Shown: positions 1 to 8,720 of the stretch, piece by piece
How the letters are laid out: every line of letters begins with the position of its first letter
Position numbering within the stretch: position 1 is the first letter of the stretch
From: Bacteroidota bacterium
GTDB taxonomy: Bacteria; Bacteroidota; Bacteroidia; NS11-12g; UBA955
Assembly (NCBI GenBank): GCA_016787485.1
Contig: JAEUUL010000008.1
Span: 124,001 to 188,000 of the forward strand
Direction of reading: 5' to 3'
DNA: 64,000 nt
The notes under the pieces: model-generated
Database searches by the model: none
Told to the model about the DNA's origin: nothing
Seen by the model: the letters and a program-made list of their open reading frames with translations, nothing else
Translations under genes and position numbers: made by a program

Positions 1-300
1 GTAGACCGCAGTCAGCTGGGTAACCGTGAAAGGGCCATGCAAATGCTCAAAAGCCGGTTGTATGAACTTGAAATCCAGAAACGCAATGCCGCGCGTGCAG
101 CCATAGAGGACAGCAAGATGAAAATCGAGTGGGGTTCCCAAATCCGCAACTACGTGTTTCACCCTTACAAATTGGTAAAAGACGTACGAACCGGTGAGGA
201 AACCAGCAATGTCCAAAACGTAATGGATGGTGACCTCTGGCCCTTTATCAAAAGTTATCTGCTGGAAAGCAGCGGTGCTAAAAAAACCGCAGCAAAGTAA
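1..300 (+). CDS. prfB: Peptide chain release factor 2, C-terminal part
   Basis: The reading frame is open from the first base of the window, so only the last 99 codons are present. Release factor 2 terminates translation at UGA and UAA codons. The visible part is the conserved C-terminal tail of the class-I release factor: an RLYELE helix, then IRNYVFHPY and LVKDVRTG, and the closing stretch VMDGDLWPFIKSYL, all in family order. The GGQ catalytic loop and the stop-codon recognition motif lie upstream of the window. The ATG at position 37 is an internal methionine, not the start. In many bacteria prfB carries a programmed frameshift near its 5' end, which cannot be examined here. Confidence 0.93.
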   Translation, partial: VDRSQLGNRERAMQMLKSRLYELEIQKRNAARAAIEDSKMKIEWGSQIRNYVFHPYKLVKDVRTGEETSNVQNVMDGDLWPFIKSYLLESSGAKKTAAK

Positions 301-396
301 TTCCTGCCGTTTGTGAACTGATATCCGCCATTGGTGAATCAAAGTGATTTACCTGCGCGCTGACGGACTTGTTTTGGAGCATAATAAAACCAAAAC

Positions 397-1311
397 ATGA
401 AAAAGATCAGTACATTTTTTTTAGTTGCAGTGCTGCTTGGAACTGCCATGGCGCAGGCCCCCCTGGCCTGCTACAGTTTCGATGGAAACTACAATGATGC
501 CCTCAACGGCCGCCACCTGAGCAATACCACCACTACACTGGTACCTGGCCCCTGGGGTGGGGTTGACTCGGTTTGCCAGTTCAACGCTACCCTCTCCAGC
601 ATCGTACGCCTGCCCAAAACGGCTGCCCTGAGGCCCGCCCTGCTCAGCATGAGTGTTTGGGTGAAACCCGAATCGACTGAACCCCAGTATATCATCTTTC
701 AGAAAAACAGACAGGCTGCCAACCATGAAGGCTTTGTACTTGCATTCATCGACACCGCCTTTAAATTCATTAAACTCAGCCCCGATTCTGGCAAATACAG
801 CAACTGCCAGTCGGGTAAAGTCGAATTAAACAACTGGTCTCATGTGGGCATGGTATTCACCGGAGACAGCATCCGGCTCTACGTAAACGCCGTGCGTGTA
901 GCGGCTGATAAATCTGCATTTCCTATAGAATACGACACCACCAGCATGATTCTTGGCGGTTCAGGTGTCTCATTCAATCTGCCTTTTCACGGGGCTCTCA
1001 ACAATTTAAAAATCTACGACCGGGTGCTTACCCCTGCAGAAATCAGCACCGACTATTTTCAGCATCCCGGTTGCGTAACCGCAGGGATTGCCCGACAGAA
1101 TGCTGTTTCCAATGCCATAAATATGTTCCCAAATCCTGCCAGAGATTTCCTGCATTTGTCAGCACCATCTCATGTTGACATATACTCGGTAAATGGCAAA
1201 AAACTCTACAGTCAGAACCAAATTCAAACCGTACCAGTTCATCATCTGCCCCGTGGGCTTTGCTTCGTGCGCATCAATTCAGGCAAAGCAAGGTCCCTGA
1301 TTCTTGAATAG
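397..1311 (+). CDS. Secreted LamG-domain protein with T9SS type A sorting domain
   Basis: A 304-residue protein. Residues 1-20 form a Sec signal peptide (MKK start, hydrophobic core, cleavage near AMAQ). Residues about 22-225 resemble a LamG/concanavalin A-like jelly roll: it opens with YSFDGNYNDALNG, contains the strand MSVWVKPE and closes with HGALNNLKIYDRVLTPAEI, a typical end of bacterial LamG domains. Residues about 240-304 are a T9SS type A C-terminal domain, starting at MFPNPARDFL and ending with a short GxxxxRSLILE strand. It is therefore probably exported through the outer membrane and attached to the surface or released. The carbohydrate or protein ligand cannot be predicted. It lies alone, 96 nt after prfB, with no clear promoter box. 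Confidence 0.82.
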   Translation: MKKISTFFLVAVLLGTAMAQAPLACYSFDGNYNDALNGRHLSNTTTTLVPGPWGGVDSVCQFNATLSSIVRLPKTAALRPALLSMSVWVKPESTEPQYIIFQKNRQAANHEGFVLAFIDTAFKFIKLSPDSGKYSNCQSGKVELNNWSHVGMVFTGDSIRLYVNAVRVAADKSAFPIEYDTTSMILGGSGVSFNLPFHGALNNLKIYDRVLTPAEISTDYFQHPGCVTAGIARQNAVSNAINMFPNPARDFLHLSAPSHVDIYSVNGKKLYSQNQIQTVPVHHLPRGLCFVRINSGKARSLILE

Positions 1312-1328
1312 GTCAGGGAAATTCTCCA

Positions 1329-1350
1329 TATTTGTTTGAACAAACAAATA
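1329..1350. promoter_or_regulatory. Perfect inverted repeat over the pirin promoter (probable operator)
   Basis: Arms TATTTGTTTG (1329-1338) and CAAACAAATA (1341-1350) are perfect 10-bp complements separated by AA. The repeat covers the -33 TTG and the start of the spacer. No T-tract follows it, so it fits a dimeric repressor site (TetR/MarR-like spacing) better than a terminator of the gene before it. No regulator gene is adjacent. Confidence 0.5.
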
Positions 1351-1365
1351 ATTGTACTAACTTCG
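1336..1365 (+). promoter_or_regulatory. Promoter of the Tat-pirin gene
   Basis: The -33 element TTG is at 1336-1338, followed by a 19-nt spacer and a -7 element TAACTTCG at 1358-1365 (one mismatch to TAnnTTTG). The start ATG at 1370 is only 4 nt after the -7 box, so the transcript should begin at or next to the start codon. Confidence 0.6.
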
Positions 1366-1369
1366 TGGT

Positions 1370-2512
1370 ATGAGTAAGCAAGTACCGCGTCGCAATTTTC
1401 TGGGTAAACTGGGAGCCGCGCTTGCGGCTTCCGTAGCTTTGCCCCTCATCTCCGCCAAACGCATTCTGCCAACTGACGACGAACCTATGACTGAGCCATT
1501 GATTAAAAACACCAAACCCCTGGGATTTATGTGGGAAACCATAGACCCATTTCTGTTCTGTGTTCACCATGAAGATTTTTTCCCAAAGGGGAATGCTGCC
1601 ATGGGTCCGGATCCTGAGTTATTCAAAGGCCGCCACATGGGTGACGACTTTATCATTAAGGATGGTTTCCGTATGTACCACGGTCGCACGGTTCCCGGTT
1701 TTCCCGGTCACCCACACAGGGGGTTCGAAACCATTACCGTGGTGAGAAAAGGGCTGGTGGACCATGCCGACAGTCTGGGTGCTGCAGGCCGCTATGGAGA
1801 GGGCGATGTGCAATGGATGACCGCAGGCAAAGGCGTTCAGCACAGCGAAATGTTCCCGCTGATCCATACAGACAAAGAAAACACCATGGAACTGTTTCAG
1901 ATCTGGCTCAATCTGCCGGCCAAGGACAAAATGACGGAACCCCATTTCAAAATGTTGTGGGCTGATACCATTCCCCATTTTACGCATACCGACAACAACA
2001 ACAAGAAGACCGAAGTAGAAGTCATTGCAGGCAAACTGGCCGACAAACAGGCTCCTGCGCCACCGCCAAACAGTTGGGCTGCAGATGCTGCCAATGAAGT
2101 AGCGGTATGGAATATTAAGATGGAAGCAGGTGCTGTATGGACTTTGCCAAAAGCAGCCAAAGGACTCAACCGGATGTTGTATTTTTATCAGGGGGAGAAC
2201 ATACAATTTGGTGGAACCCAGATTCCCAAATACACAGCCGTGGAGGTAACTTCAGACCAGGATATAGAAATTATCAATCCGGACCATGAGTCGCGGATAC
2301 TGATGTTGCAGGGCAAACCCATTGCAGAGCCTGTCATGCAATACGGACCGTTCGTCATGAACACAAAAGAAGAAATCATGAAGGCCTTTGACGATTATCA
2401 CGCAACCCAGTTTGGCGGCTGGCCCTGGCCCCGTACAGATCAGGTTCATGACCGGAGCAAAGGCCGCTTTGCAAAGCATGCTGATGGTCGTATTGAAGAG
2501 AAAAACGGATAA
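1370..2512 (+). CDS. Pirin family protein with twin-arginine signal
   Basis: A 380-residue bicupin. Residues 6-28 form a Tat signal peptide: PRRNFLGKLG followed by an alanine-rich hydrophobic stretch. The pirin fold follows: H114 and H116 in HPHRGFET, and H158 and E160 in QHSEM, match the four metal ligands of characterised pirins (two His, then His and Glu). The second cupin and a C-terminal FGGWPWPR segment are also present. Pirins bind Fe(II), and some act as quercetin dioxygenases or redox-sensitive cofactors; the substrate here is unknown. The Tat signal places it folded and metal-loaded in the periplasm, which is uncommon for the family. A 22-bp inverted repeat over its promoter suggests dedicated repression. 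Confidence 0.88.
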   Translation: MSKQVPRRNFLGKLGAALAASVALPLISAKRILPTDDEPMTEPLIKNTKPLGFMWETIDPFLFCVHHEDFFPKGNAAMGPDPELFKGRHMGDDFIIKDGFRMYHGRTVPGFPGHPHRGFETITVVRKGLVDHADSLGAAGRYGEGDVQWMTAGKGVQHSEMFPLIHTDKENTMELFQIWLNLPAKDKMTEPHFKMLWADTIPHFTHTDNNNKKTEVEVIAGKLADKQAPAPPPNSWAADAANEVAVWNIKMEAGAVWTLPKAAKGLNRMLYFYQGENIQFGGTQIPKYTAVEVTSDQDIEIINPDHESRILMLQGKPIAEPVMQYGPFVMNTKEEIMKAFDDYHATQFGGWPWPRTDQVHDRSKGRFAKHADGRIEEKNG

Positions 2513-2565
2513 CCTATTTTGGCCATATTGTTTCTGAATATGCAATTTCTATTGCACTCAGTCAA

Positions 2566-2573
2566 TATTTTTG
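2566..2573 (+). promoter_or_regulatory. -7 box before the BNR-repeat gene
   Basis: TATTTTTG matches TAnnTTTG exactly and ends 4 nt before the ATG at 2578. No TTG is seen at the expected upstream spacing. Confidence 0.45.
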
Positions 2574-2577
2574 CCGG

Positions 2578-4698
2578 ATGAACTTTTCCGTTTCTCATTC
2601 CTGTTCCAGATTCGCTTTCTTTTTTACATTGCTTGGTGCAATGTTTCCCCTTTCTGCACAGTGGACAAAACTGCCCAACATTGAAGGTGGTGATGTTATC
2701 AAATGGGCTTACGACAGCAATCAGATTGTTGCTTTAACCAATAACGGTGCATTTCATTGGGATGAAGCCAATACGACCTGGATTCGCAAAACAAACAATA
2801 TCACTTACCTTACAGGATTTTGCCGCATTGGCAATTCTTATTTCACTGCAGACAACAGCTTAATCCATCAAGGGAAAAATTACGGGCAATCATGGGAAAA
2901 CATAAGCGCCAATATCTATAAATATCTGCCACAGGGAAGTTTTTTTATTTCAGATTTCAAATCATACGGCAATACCATTTATCTCACCACTCAAACCCGC
3001 AATGCTGATTCATGCAATGCGCTGCTGGCTTCGGATGATTTGGGAAAAACCTGGAAAAAATTCCATGGGGTATTCGATTCTGCAAATCTTTTGCGAATGG
3101 TGAAAACAGACAATGCCCTGTTTGTACAAACGAACAACAAAGGAATTTACAGATCACAGAACGGAGGACAAACGTGGACAGCTGTGAATAAGGGATTGCC
3201 GCAGATTTATGCTTTTCTCAGCGATTTAAGAGCAGCCCGCAATATTCTGTTTACGCAATATCTTGATACACTTTTCTACAGTGTCAATCAGGGAGATCAA
3301 TGGCAACCCATTGTCCGCGACTACAACATTTACCCAATGGTTAAATGGGATGTTTCAGACTCAGTTATTGCCTACCTGAGCTATGACTCCCTGCTGCTGT
3401 CCACAGACACAGGAAAGACCTGGACTGCCTCTGCGGGCCCTTCTGTAAACGGAATTACCGATTTTGCCATCACTCCGGGTTATTTTCTCATGGGCTCTAA
3501 CAAAGGCATTACCGGTACAGCAAAAAGCACCATCAACTGGCAGCCCATGCAGAAAGATTATTACGGTGGAATCATTTACCCACTTGTAAAAAAGGATACC
3601 CTTATCTATTCCCTTTTCAGCGGGGAATTATATGCCAGTGCAGACAACGGAACTTCCTGGAAACCGGCTGGTAAAGGGTTAACTGGTTTGAGCCTGAGCC
3701 GGTTGAAAATGGGAAATAACAATTTATTTGTCACAAACAGTACCCGCCGGTTTTATCATACTCTGCCGGATTCTGATTCATTTATTATCAATCAACCCGC
3801 AGGCCTGGGCAACTCCAGCCTGCGCATATACGATATTGTTGCGAAGGACTCTATGATTGCACTCTGCACCAACCGCGGTATTGGGATTTCATCTGACACC
3901 GGGAAAACATGGAAATTCCGCAATAAGGGATTTACCGATACCACCCGCTTCCGTTCTCTTTTCATCGCTGGAAACATGCTGGTTGTTTCAGGCGCATCTG
4001 CCACATTCACTACAGTCAACTGGGGTTTAAACTGGAAAAAATTCACCTCCATTTCTGATACCATGAACGCCCGGAATGTGGCAGAAATTGACAATTATGT
4101 TTATCTGTTTGGCAATATAAACGGCCGCAATGGCGGCGCATACCGGTCCGACAATCAGGGACAAACCTGGACCAAAGTGAGTGCACTGGATAATTACGCG
4201 GTGCAACTGATGAAAATAAACGGAAAATATTATCAGTTTTCTCAGAATATTGGCGTTCAGGTTTCATCAGATTCTTTGAAAACATGGAAATCCGCCAATT
4301 TTGGTTTATTGCATACCTGGTTCAATGGAACAAAAGGCACTTTTGTTCTGTCCGCATACGCTTTTGATACAACCATTTTTGTCAATGATGGCGATGGTTT
4401 GCTTTGCAGATCAGACCTTTCCACCATCATCAGGGCTGCAGGTGTATCCCAAGCGAAAATCAGGACACAATGTATTGCTTTTCCCAATCCTGCCTCACAC
4501 ACAATAGAGGTACAGACCATTCAAAAAAACGGAACGGCGCTATTAATGGATTTGAACGGAAAAGAAATTCAGAAACAAAACATTTCTGCAGGCAGGGCCT
4601 TGTTTCATATTTCCCGCATTCCCGACGGAGTATACCTGATTGGTGTGGAACATCCCGGCAACCTGCAGGCATTCCGGAAAATACTGATTTGTAAATAA
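2578..4698 (+). CDS. Secreted BNR/Asp-box propeller protein with T9SS type A sorting domain
   Basis: A 706-residue protein with a signal peptide (cleavage near residue 27, PLSAQW). The body has at least nine Asp-box-like turns of form SxDxGxTW, such as SDDLGKTWKK, SQNGGQTWTA, STDTGKTWTA, SADNGTSWKP, SSDTGKTWKF and SDNQGQTWTK, as in sialidase and sortilin/Vps10 beta-propellers. No sialidase catalytic set (Arg triad, Tyr/Glu pair) was recognised, so binding or structural function is more likely than hydrolysis. The last ~75 residues are a T9SS type A domain (IAFPNPASHTIEV to the C-terminus). The stop codon abuts the stop codon of the convergent gene with no gap. Confidence 0.85.
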   Translation: MNFSVSHSCSRFAFFFTLLGAMFPLSAQWTKLPNIEGGDVIKWAYDSNQIVALTNNGAFHWDEANTTWIRKTNNITYLTGFCRIGNSYFTADNSLIHQGKNYGQSWENISANIYKYLPQGSFFISDFKSYGNTIYLTTQTRNADSCNALLASDDLGKTWKKFHGVFDSANLLRMVKTDNALFVQTNNKGIYRSQNGGQTWTAVNKGLPQIYAFLSDLRAARNILFTQYLDTLFYSVNQGDQWQPIVRDYNIYPMVKWDVSDSVIAYLSYDSLLLSTDTGKTWTASAGPSVNGITDFAITPGYFLMGSNKGITGTAKSTINWQPMQKDYYGGIIYPLVKKDTLIYSLFSGELYASADNGTSWKPAGKGLTGLSLSRLKMGNNNLFVTNSTRRFYHTLPDSDSFIINQPAGLGNSSLRIYDIVAKDSMIALCTNRGIGISSDTGKTWKFRNKGFTDTTRFRSLFIAGNMLVVSGASATFTTVNWGLNWKKFTSISDTMNARNVAEIDNYVYLFGNINGRNGGAYRSDNQGQTWTKVSALDNYAVQLMKINGKYYQFSQNIGVQVSSDSLKTWKSANFGLLHTWFNGTKGTFVLSAYAFDTTIFVNDGDGLLCRSDLSTIIRAAGVSQAKIRTQCIAFPNPASHTIEVQTIQKNGTALLMDLNGKEIQKQNISAGRALFHISRIPDGVYLIGVEHPGNLQAFRKILICK

Positions 4699-5640
4699 CT
4701 ATTTCCGGGGCAAAACCGGGAAATCATGCCGCAGTTCCCGCGGGATATCGGCTTCTGCAGGCGGGTTTTCCATTTTTATATCCGGCCACAAACCGGTTTG
4801 GTAACCCTCAAAATCACGTGCCCATTCCTTGTGGTTGTAAACGCATACAGGCAGGCAAATGCTGCAGTAATTGTGTTTTGCGAAGTAGGGAAAACACTTG
4901 CCGGTATCCACCACATACCGGTCATTGCCCAGGTGGTCCTTGCCTGCCTCCGGGCTGCGGTGATCAGGTATGGCTTTGGCCGGACAATACAGCCGGCAGG
5001 CCCTGCAATTGTCGCAGAACTTTGCGATTCCGGCATCAATGGGATGATCAATCGCCAAATCCATATTTGTGATGATGCTGCCCATCCGGAACAATGGCCC
5101 TATTTCCGGATTGATGATACTGCCATGTCTGCCCAGCTCACCAAAGCCTGCTTTTAAGCCAATGGGGATATGCAGAATATCGCTGTCACCAATGGGGTGC
5201 TCTACCCTGCAGGCATAGCCCAGGCTGCGGATATACTCAGCGAGTTTGATTACCGTTTCTCCCAGGGTATAATATACCCGCATGCATTCCACCGCTGAAT
5301 CGTGGGAGGGTACTGTTTGAAAAGCCCTCCAGCGCATGCGTTGACCCAGGGCTATGGCGTGGGATTCAGTAACTGTGCGCCCTTTGTATATGTCGGAGGG
5401 TTCTATGAGAGCTACACCCACCAGGTCTGCGCCAAATTCTTTTGCTTTCTCCTTCAGATGAGCAGAAGCAATCTCCGCGCTGTCAAATACATGTTTCTCC
5501 CCGGCAACCGGACCCTCAAAACGGGTATATTGGTCCTGATGAATCTCTTTAAGCAATTCATTCACCTCATCAATACTTATGCTGCGGCCTCCGACTGCGG
5601 CATACCAGTCGTCCCATTTAAATGCCGGTACTGTGGACAT
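4699..5640 (-). CDS. Cytoplasmic reductive dehalogenase/QueG-like 4Fe-4S protein
   Basis: A 313-residue protein starting at the ATG at 5640 (a GTG one codon upstream is possible). The central part contains LAEYIRSLGY and the stretch GFGELGRHGSIINPEIGP, typical of the corrinoid-binding fold shared by epoxyqueuosine reductase (QueG) and reductive dehalogenases. C209, C212, C215, C219 and C249, C259, C262, C266 form the ligands of two [4Fe-4S] clusters. There is no Tat signal, so it should act in the cytosol, presumably using cobalamin. The C-terminus lacks the HEAT repeats of long QueG proteins, and the helix before the clusters looks more RdhA-like than QueG-like. Substrate unknown. It is third in a minus-strand operon after the aminotransferase and omega-amidase, 37 nt downstream. 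Confidence 0.75.
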   Translation of the reverse strand: MSTVPAFKWDDWYAAVGGRSISIDEVNELLKEIHQDQYTRFEGPVAGEKHVFDSAEIASAHLKEKAKEFGADLVGVALIEPSDIYKGRTVTESHAIALGQRMRWRAFQTVPSHDSAVECMRVYYTLGETVIKLAEYIRSLGYACRVEHPIGDSDILHIPIGLKAGFGELGRHGSIINPEIGPLFRMGSIITNMDLAIDHPIDAGIAKFCDNCRACRLYCPAKAIPDHRSPEAGKDHLGNDRYVVDTGKCFPYFAKHNYCSICLPVCVYNHKEWARDFEGYQTGLWPDIKMENPPAEADIPRELRHDFPVLPRK

Positions 5641-5677
5641 CACTTTGCTCGCTTTCTTTAGTGTGAACTGAAATCGT

Positions 5678-6442
5678 TTACATCAGGTTAAATTCATCTG
5701 CATCGGACAGAAAAGGAAACCGGCTTCTGAACTCATCCAGCACTTCATAATCCAGTTCGGTTTCATATACCTGTTCTTCTTTTTCGAGCAGACAATGACG
5801 ATTCCCCGTAAAATCATACACCGAGCTGTGTCCGCAATGCCACAATTGATTTCCATCTTTTCCCACCCTGTTCACTCCAGCCACATAACACTGGTTTTCC
5901 ACGGCCCTTGCTGGCAATAATGTATCCCATGCCTGTATTCTTCTTTCCGGCCAATTGGCTACAAACAACATCAAATCCGCCTTTTCTGTATTTCTGCACC
6001 ACACAGGAAACCTCAGGTCGTAACAAATAAATGGCGCTATTTTCCACCCCAAATAGGAAATAAATACTTTTTCATCCCCTGCTGTATAGAACTGATTTTC
6101 ACCACTGTAACTGAACAGATGTCGTTTATTGTAAATATATTTTACTTCACCCTTTTCACACCAGATAAAACGATTATAAAACCTGTCGTTCTCCTTGATA
6201 CTCAAACTTCCGCAAATCACACGGTTCCTGCTCTGTGCAACCATCCACTGCACCGACGGGCCATCCATGGATTCTGCGATTATTTCCGGCCGCATGGAGA
6301 ATCCGCTGGAAAACATCTCCGGCAGAATCACAACTTCTCCCTTCACAGGCTTGCCCACCAATGTGGTCAGATGCTGCAGATTCGCCAGATGGTTTTCCCA
6401 TACCAGGTCCGCCTGAACCAGTTTTATTTTTAAATTTTGCAT
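5678..6442 (-). CDS. Omega-amidase / carbon-nitrogen hydrolase
   Basis: A 254-residue nitrilase-superfamily enzyme, YafV-like. The catalytic triad is visible: E42 (ILPEMF), K106 (YNKRH) and C140 (FICYDLRFP). Enzymes of this branch hydrolyse alpha-keto amides such as 2-oxoglutaramate and the amide analogue of ketomethiobutyrate. The ATG at 6442 gives the canonical N-terminus MQNLKIKLVQ; the frame is open further upstream but that part would lie inside the upstream gene. The start overlaps the end of the aminotransferase gene by 13 bp, indicating translational coupling. The pairing removes the keto acid amide product made by glutamine-dependent transamination, pulling the reaction forward, as known for glutamine transaminase/omega-amidase pairs. 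Confidence 0.87.
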   Translation of the reverse strand: MQNLKIKLVQADLVWENHLANLQHLTTLVGKPVKGEVVILPEMFSSGFSMRPEIIAESMDGPSVQWMVAQSRNRVICGSLSIKENDRFYNRFIWCEKGEVKYIYNKRHLFSYSGENQFYTAGDEKVFISYLGWKIAPFICYDLRFPVWCRNTEKADLMLFVANWPERRIQAWDTLLPARAVENQCYVAGVNRVGKDGNQLWHCGHSSVYDFTGNRHCLLEKEEQVYETELDYEVLDEFRSRFPFLSDADEFNLM

Positions 6443-7584
6443 AGAATTTCGGCTGCTTTTTGCAATGTTTCCTCTCCTTTTGCAAAACAAAAACGCAGTA
6501 CTTTGTTGTCGGTTTTATCGTGGTAAAATACACTTACCGGCACAGAGGCAATTCCCTGCTCCTTTGTAAGTCTTACCGCCATTTCGTAATCTCCATCCTG
6601 GCTTATTTTATCGTAACCCAGCAGTTGAAAATAACTACCTCTGCAATCCATAATTTTAAAGCGGCTGCCCTTTATCATTTGCTGAAATAAATCACGTTTT
6701 TGCTGATAAAAAGCCGATAGTGTGAGGTAATGTTCTTCGTTTTCCATAAAATCCGCATAGGCGTATTGAATGGGTGTATTGGCTGAAAAAGCCAGATACT
6801 GATATATTTTTCTGAATTCAGTGCTCAGCTTTTCGGGTGCCAGTACATAGCCCATTTTCCAACCGGTGGTATGGTAGGTTTTTCCAAAAGAGGAAATAAT
6901 AAAACTGCGGGAAGCCAGCTTGGGATAACGTGCTACACTCTGATGTTCCAATCCGTCGAACAGGATATGCTCATAGACCTCATCACTGATAATGACGATA
7001 TCTGTATTCTCGGTGAGTTTTTCAAGCATGGCCATATCCTGCGCACTCATGGCCATACCGGCAGGGTTGTGCGGTGTGTTGATGAGTATAGCCCGGGTGC
7101 GAAAATTAATCAGCTTTTTGATTTCCTGCCAGTCAATCTGAAAACCCGGATATTTCAACTTGCTGAATACCGGTTTCCCACCATTCAGTTCTATGGCAGG
7201 TATATAGCTGTCATAAGCCGGTTCTATAATGATAACCTCGTCATTTTCCCGTACGATGGCACTGATGGCGCAATACAGTGCCAGAGTGCCGCCTCCCACC
7301 ACCGTAACTTCGGTACCTGGATCATACGCTGCTGAATACAATTTTTCAGTCTTTTGGGCGATTTTCTCACGCAATACAGGCACTCCGGGCATAGGGGCAT
7401 ATTGGTTCATTCCTTTTTTCATCCAATGGTTTACCCTTTCCACCAACTCTGCCGGACAATTGAAATCCGGAAAACCCTGTGCCATGTTCAGCGCCTTATG
7501 CTCATTGGCAAGGGCTGTCATCACAGCAAATATGGTCGTTCCTGTACCCGGTAATTTAGAAATCAGATTTACGCTTTCCTTCAT
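6430..7584 (-). CDS. Methionine/glutamine-type aminotransferase (PLP, class I)
   Basis: A 384-residue fold-type I aminotransferase, YbdL/kynurenine aminotransferase-like. N173 in NTPHNPAG, D201 in SDEVYEH and the PLP lysine K235 in SSFGKTYHTTGWK are all present, and MAQGFPDF near the N-terminus is typical of this subgroup. It probably transaminates ketomethiobutyrate to methionine with glutamine as amino donor, and its product is handled by the overlapping omega-amidase. The ATG at 7584 was chosen over an in-frame upstream extension to 7677 because homologues begin close to this motif and the extension would run into the divergent membrane protein gene. It is first in a three-gene minus-strand operon. 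Confidence 0.88.
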   Translation of the reverse strand: MKESVNLISKLPGTGTTIFAVMTALANEHKALNMAQGFPDFNCPAELVERVNHWMKKGMNQYAPMPGVPVLREKIAQKTEKLYSAAYDPGTEVTVVGGGTLALYCAISAIVRENDEVIIIEPAYDSYIPAIELNGGKPVFSKLKYPGFQIDWQEIKKLINFRTRAILINTPHNPAGMAMSAQDMAMLEKLTENTDIVIISDEVYEHILFDGLEHQSVARYPKLASRSFIISSFGKTYHTTGWKMGYVLAPEKLSTEFRKIYQYLAFSANTPIQYAYADFMENEEHYLTLSAFYQQKRDLFQQMIKGSRFKIMDCRGSYFQLLGYDKISQDGDYEMAVRLTKEQGIASVPVSVFYHDKTDNKVLRFCFAKGEETLQKAAEILCKI

Positions 7585-7638
7585 ACAATCAATTCCACTT
7601 TCACAAATAAACAGCAAAAAGCCCCCCATTCCCTCAAA

Positions 7639-8466
7639 ATGTGGATTACTCCTGATGCAAACCTGCAAGCGATGCATTTGGAGAGTATTGCTGCTTCCAA
7701 TTACCTTTACCCTGTGATTTCACTGTTGCAAAGCGAAGCATTAACCCCGGTCATTCCCGGCTGGCAAACCCTTACGGCACCTCCTCTTCTGCCTCATCCG
7801 CTGGCTTTCGCATTCATGGCCACCACCCTGCTGGCTGCAGTGATCTTCAGTCGGGCAGCAGGCCTTAAAGCAAACATTGTTTCTTTCATCATCGGGTTCT
7901 GGTTGCTGGCAACCGCAGTCTGGGCCGGCACTTCATTTTTTCACGCAACAAACGCCGTTCCTCCCAGAATTGTATGGATCATTGCCCCGGTAATTCTGCT
8001 CATACTCCTGCTGTTTACCTTACCCGCAGGGAAAAACTGGGTTGCTTCTCTCAACTTATCCTACCTCACCTTGCTGCACACCGTGCGCATTCCGGTGGAA
8101 ATGGTACTCTACGGCCTCATGCTGCACAAATCCGTACCGGAATTGATGACTTTTACCGGCCGTAACTTCGATATCATTGCCGGAATCTCTGCACCTGTAA
8201 TCTGGTTCATTTGTTTTCGCAAGAAAGGTTTGCGGCGCAAAGACCTGCTTCTGGCCTGGAATCTGGTTTGCCTCGGCCTCCTGCTCAATGTGGTCATTCA
8301 TGGTGTGCTGTCTGCCCCGTCTGTCATACAGAAATTCGCCTTCGACCAACCCAATACCGCCGTGCTGCATATGCCCTATATCTGGTTACCTGCGGTTGTG
8401 GTTCCTCTGGTTTTTCTTTCCCATCTGGCGGCAATTTCACAGTTGCTGAAAAAGAAAATCCAATAA
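7639..8466 (+). CDS. Seven-helix integral membrane protein of unknown function
   Basis: A 275-residue hydrophobic protein with about seven predicted transmembrane segments, roughly at residues 52-74, 80-103, 110-130, 137-157, 175-193, 202-225 and 240-268. The central HTVRIPVEMVLYGLML and the following FTGRNFDIIAGISAP recur in Bacteroidota membrane proteins that have no assigned role; I know of no function. A second ATG at 7672 could be the true start, because the first 11 residues look unlike a membrane protein N-terminus. It is divergent from the aminotransferase gene (54 nt apart). It is followed by a 353-nt gap holding the SAM riboswitch. Confidence 0.7.
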   Translation: MWITPDANLQAMHLESIAASNYLYPVISLLQSEALTPVIPGWQTLTAPPLLPHPLAFAFMATTLLAAVIFSRAAGLKANIVSFIIGFWLLATAVWAGTSFFHATNAVPPRIVWIIAPVILLILLLFTLPAGKNWVASLNLSYLTLLHTVRIPVEMVLYGLMLHKSVPELMTFTGRNFDIIAGISAPVIWFICFRKKGLRRKDLLLAWNLVCLGLLLNVVIHGVLSAPSVIQKFAFDQPNTAVLHMPYIWLPAVVVPLVFLSHLAAISQLLKKKIQ

Positions 8467-8530
8467 TTTTTCCTGCGCGGTAATACTAAGGTGCAGCCTC
8501 CTTTTCAGGGGAGGAATTCAAAAAAAATAC

Positions 8531-8562
8531 TTGACATGCGGTTGCAAACACAATTACCTTTG
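8531..8562 (+). promoter_or_regulatory. Promoter of the SAM riboswitch operon
   Basis: TTG at 8531-8533, a 21-nt spacer, then TACCTTTG at 8555-8562, an exact match to the -7 consensus. It gives a transcript starting just before the riboswitch. The stretch 8467-8530 before it shows nothing notable. Confidence 0.7.
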
Positions 8563-8583
8563 CAGCAGTTCTTATCCATTTCG

Positions 8584-8680
8584 CTTATCAAGACAGACCG
8601 AGGGACTGGCCCGTTGACGTCTGAGCAACCAATCTGAAAAGATGAGGTGCTAAATCCAGCTCCGAAAGGAGAAAGATGAG
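8584..8680 (+). promoter_or_regulatory. SAM-I (S-box) riboswitch
   Basis: The core is recognisable: CTTATCAAGA at 8584, GAGGGACTGGCCC at 8600-8612, GAGCAACC near 8623-8630, GGTGCTAAATCC at 8646-8657, and AAAGATGAG at the 3' end. Helix P1 pairs 8584-8589 (CTTATC) with 8675-8680 (GATGAG), with one G-U pair. It is followed by a terminator hairpin at 8721-8754. High S-adenosylmethionine should stabilise P1 and stop transcription before the metB-type and hom genes. Confidence 0.92.
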
Positions 8681-8720
8681 CAGAAACAGCAATTGATATG
8701 GCAGGACATCCTGCATCAGC

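Noticed and set aside
2578-4698. BNR protein as a sialidase
   Set aside because: Asp boxes are present but the catalytic arginine triad and nucleophile were not recognised.
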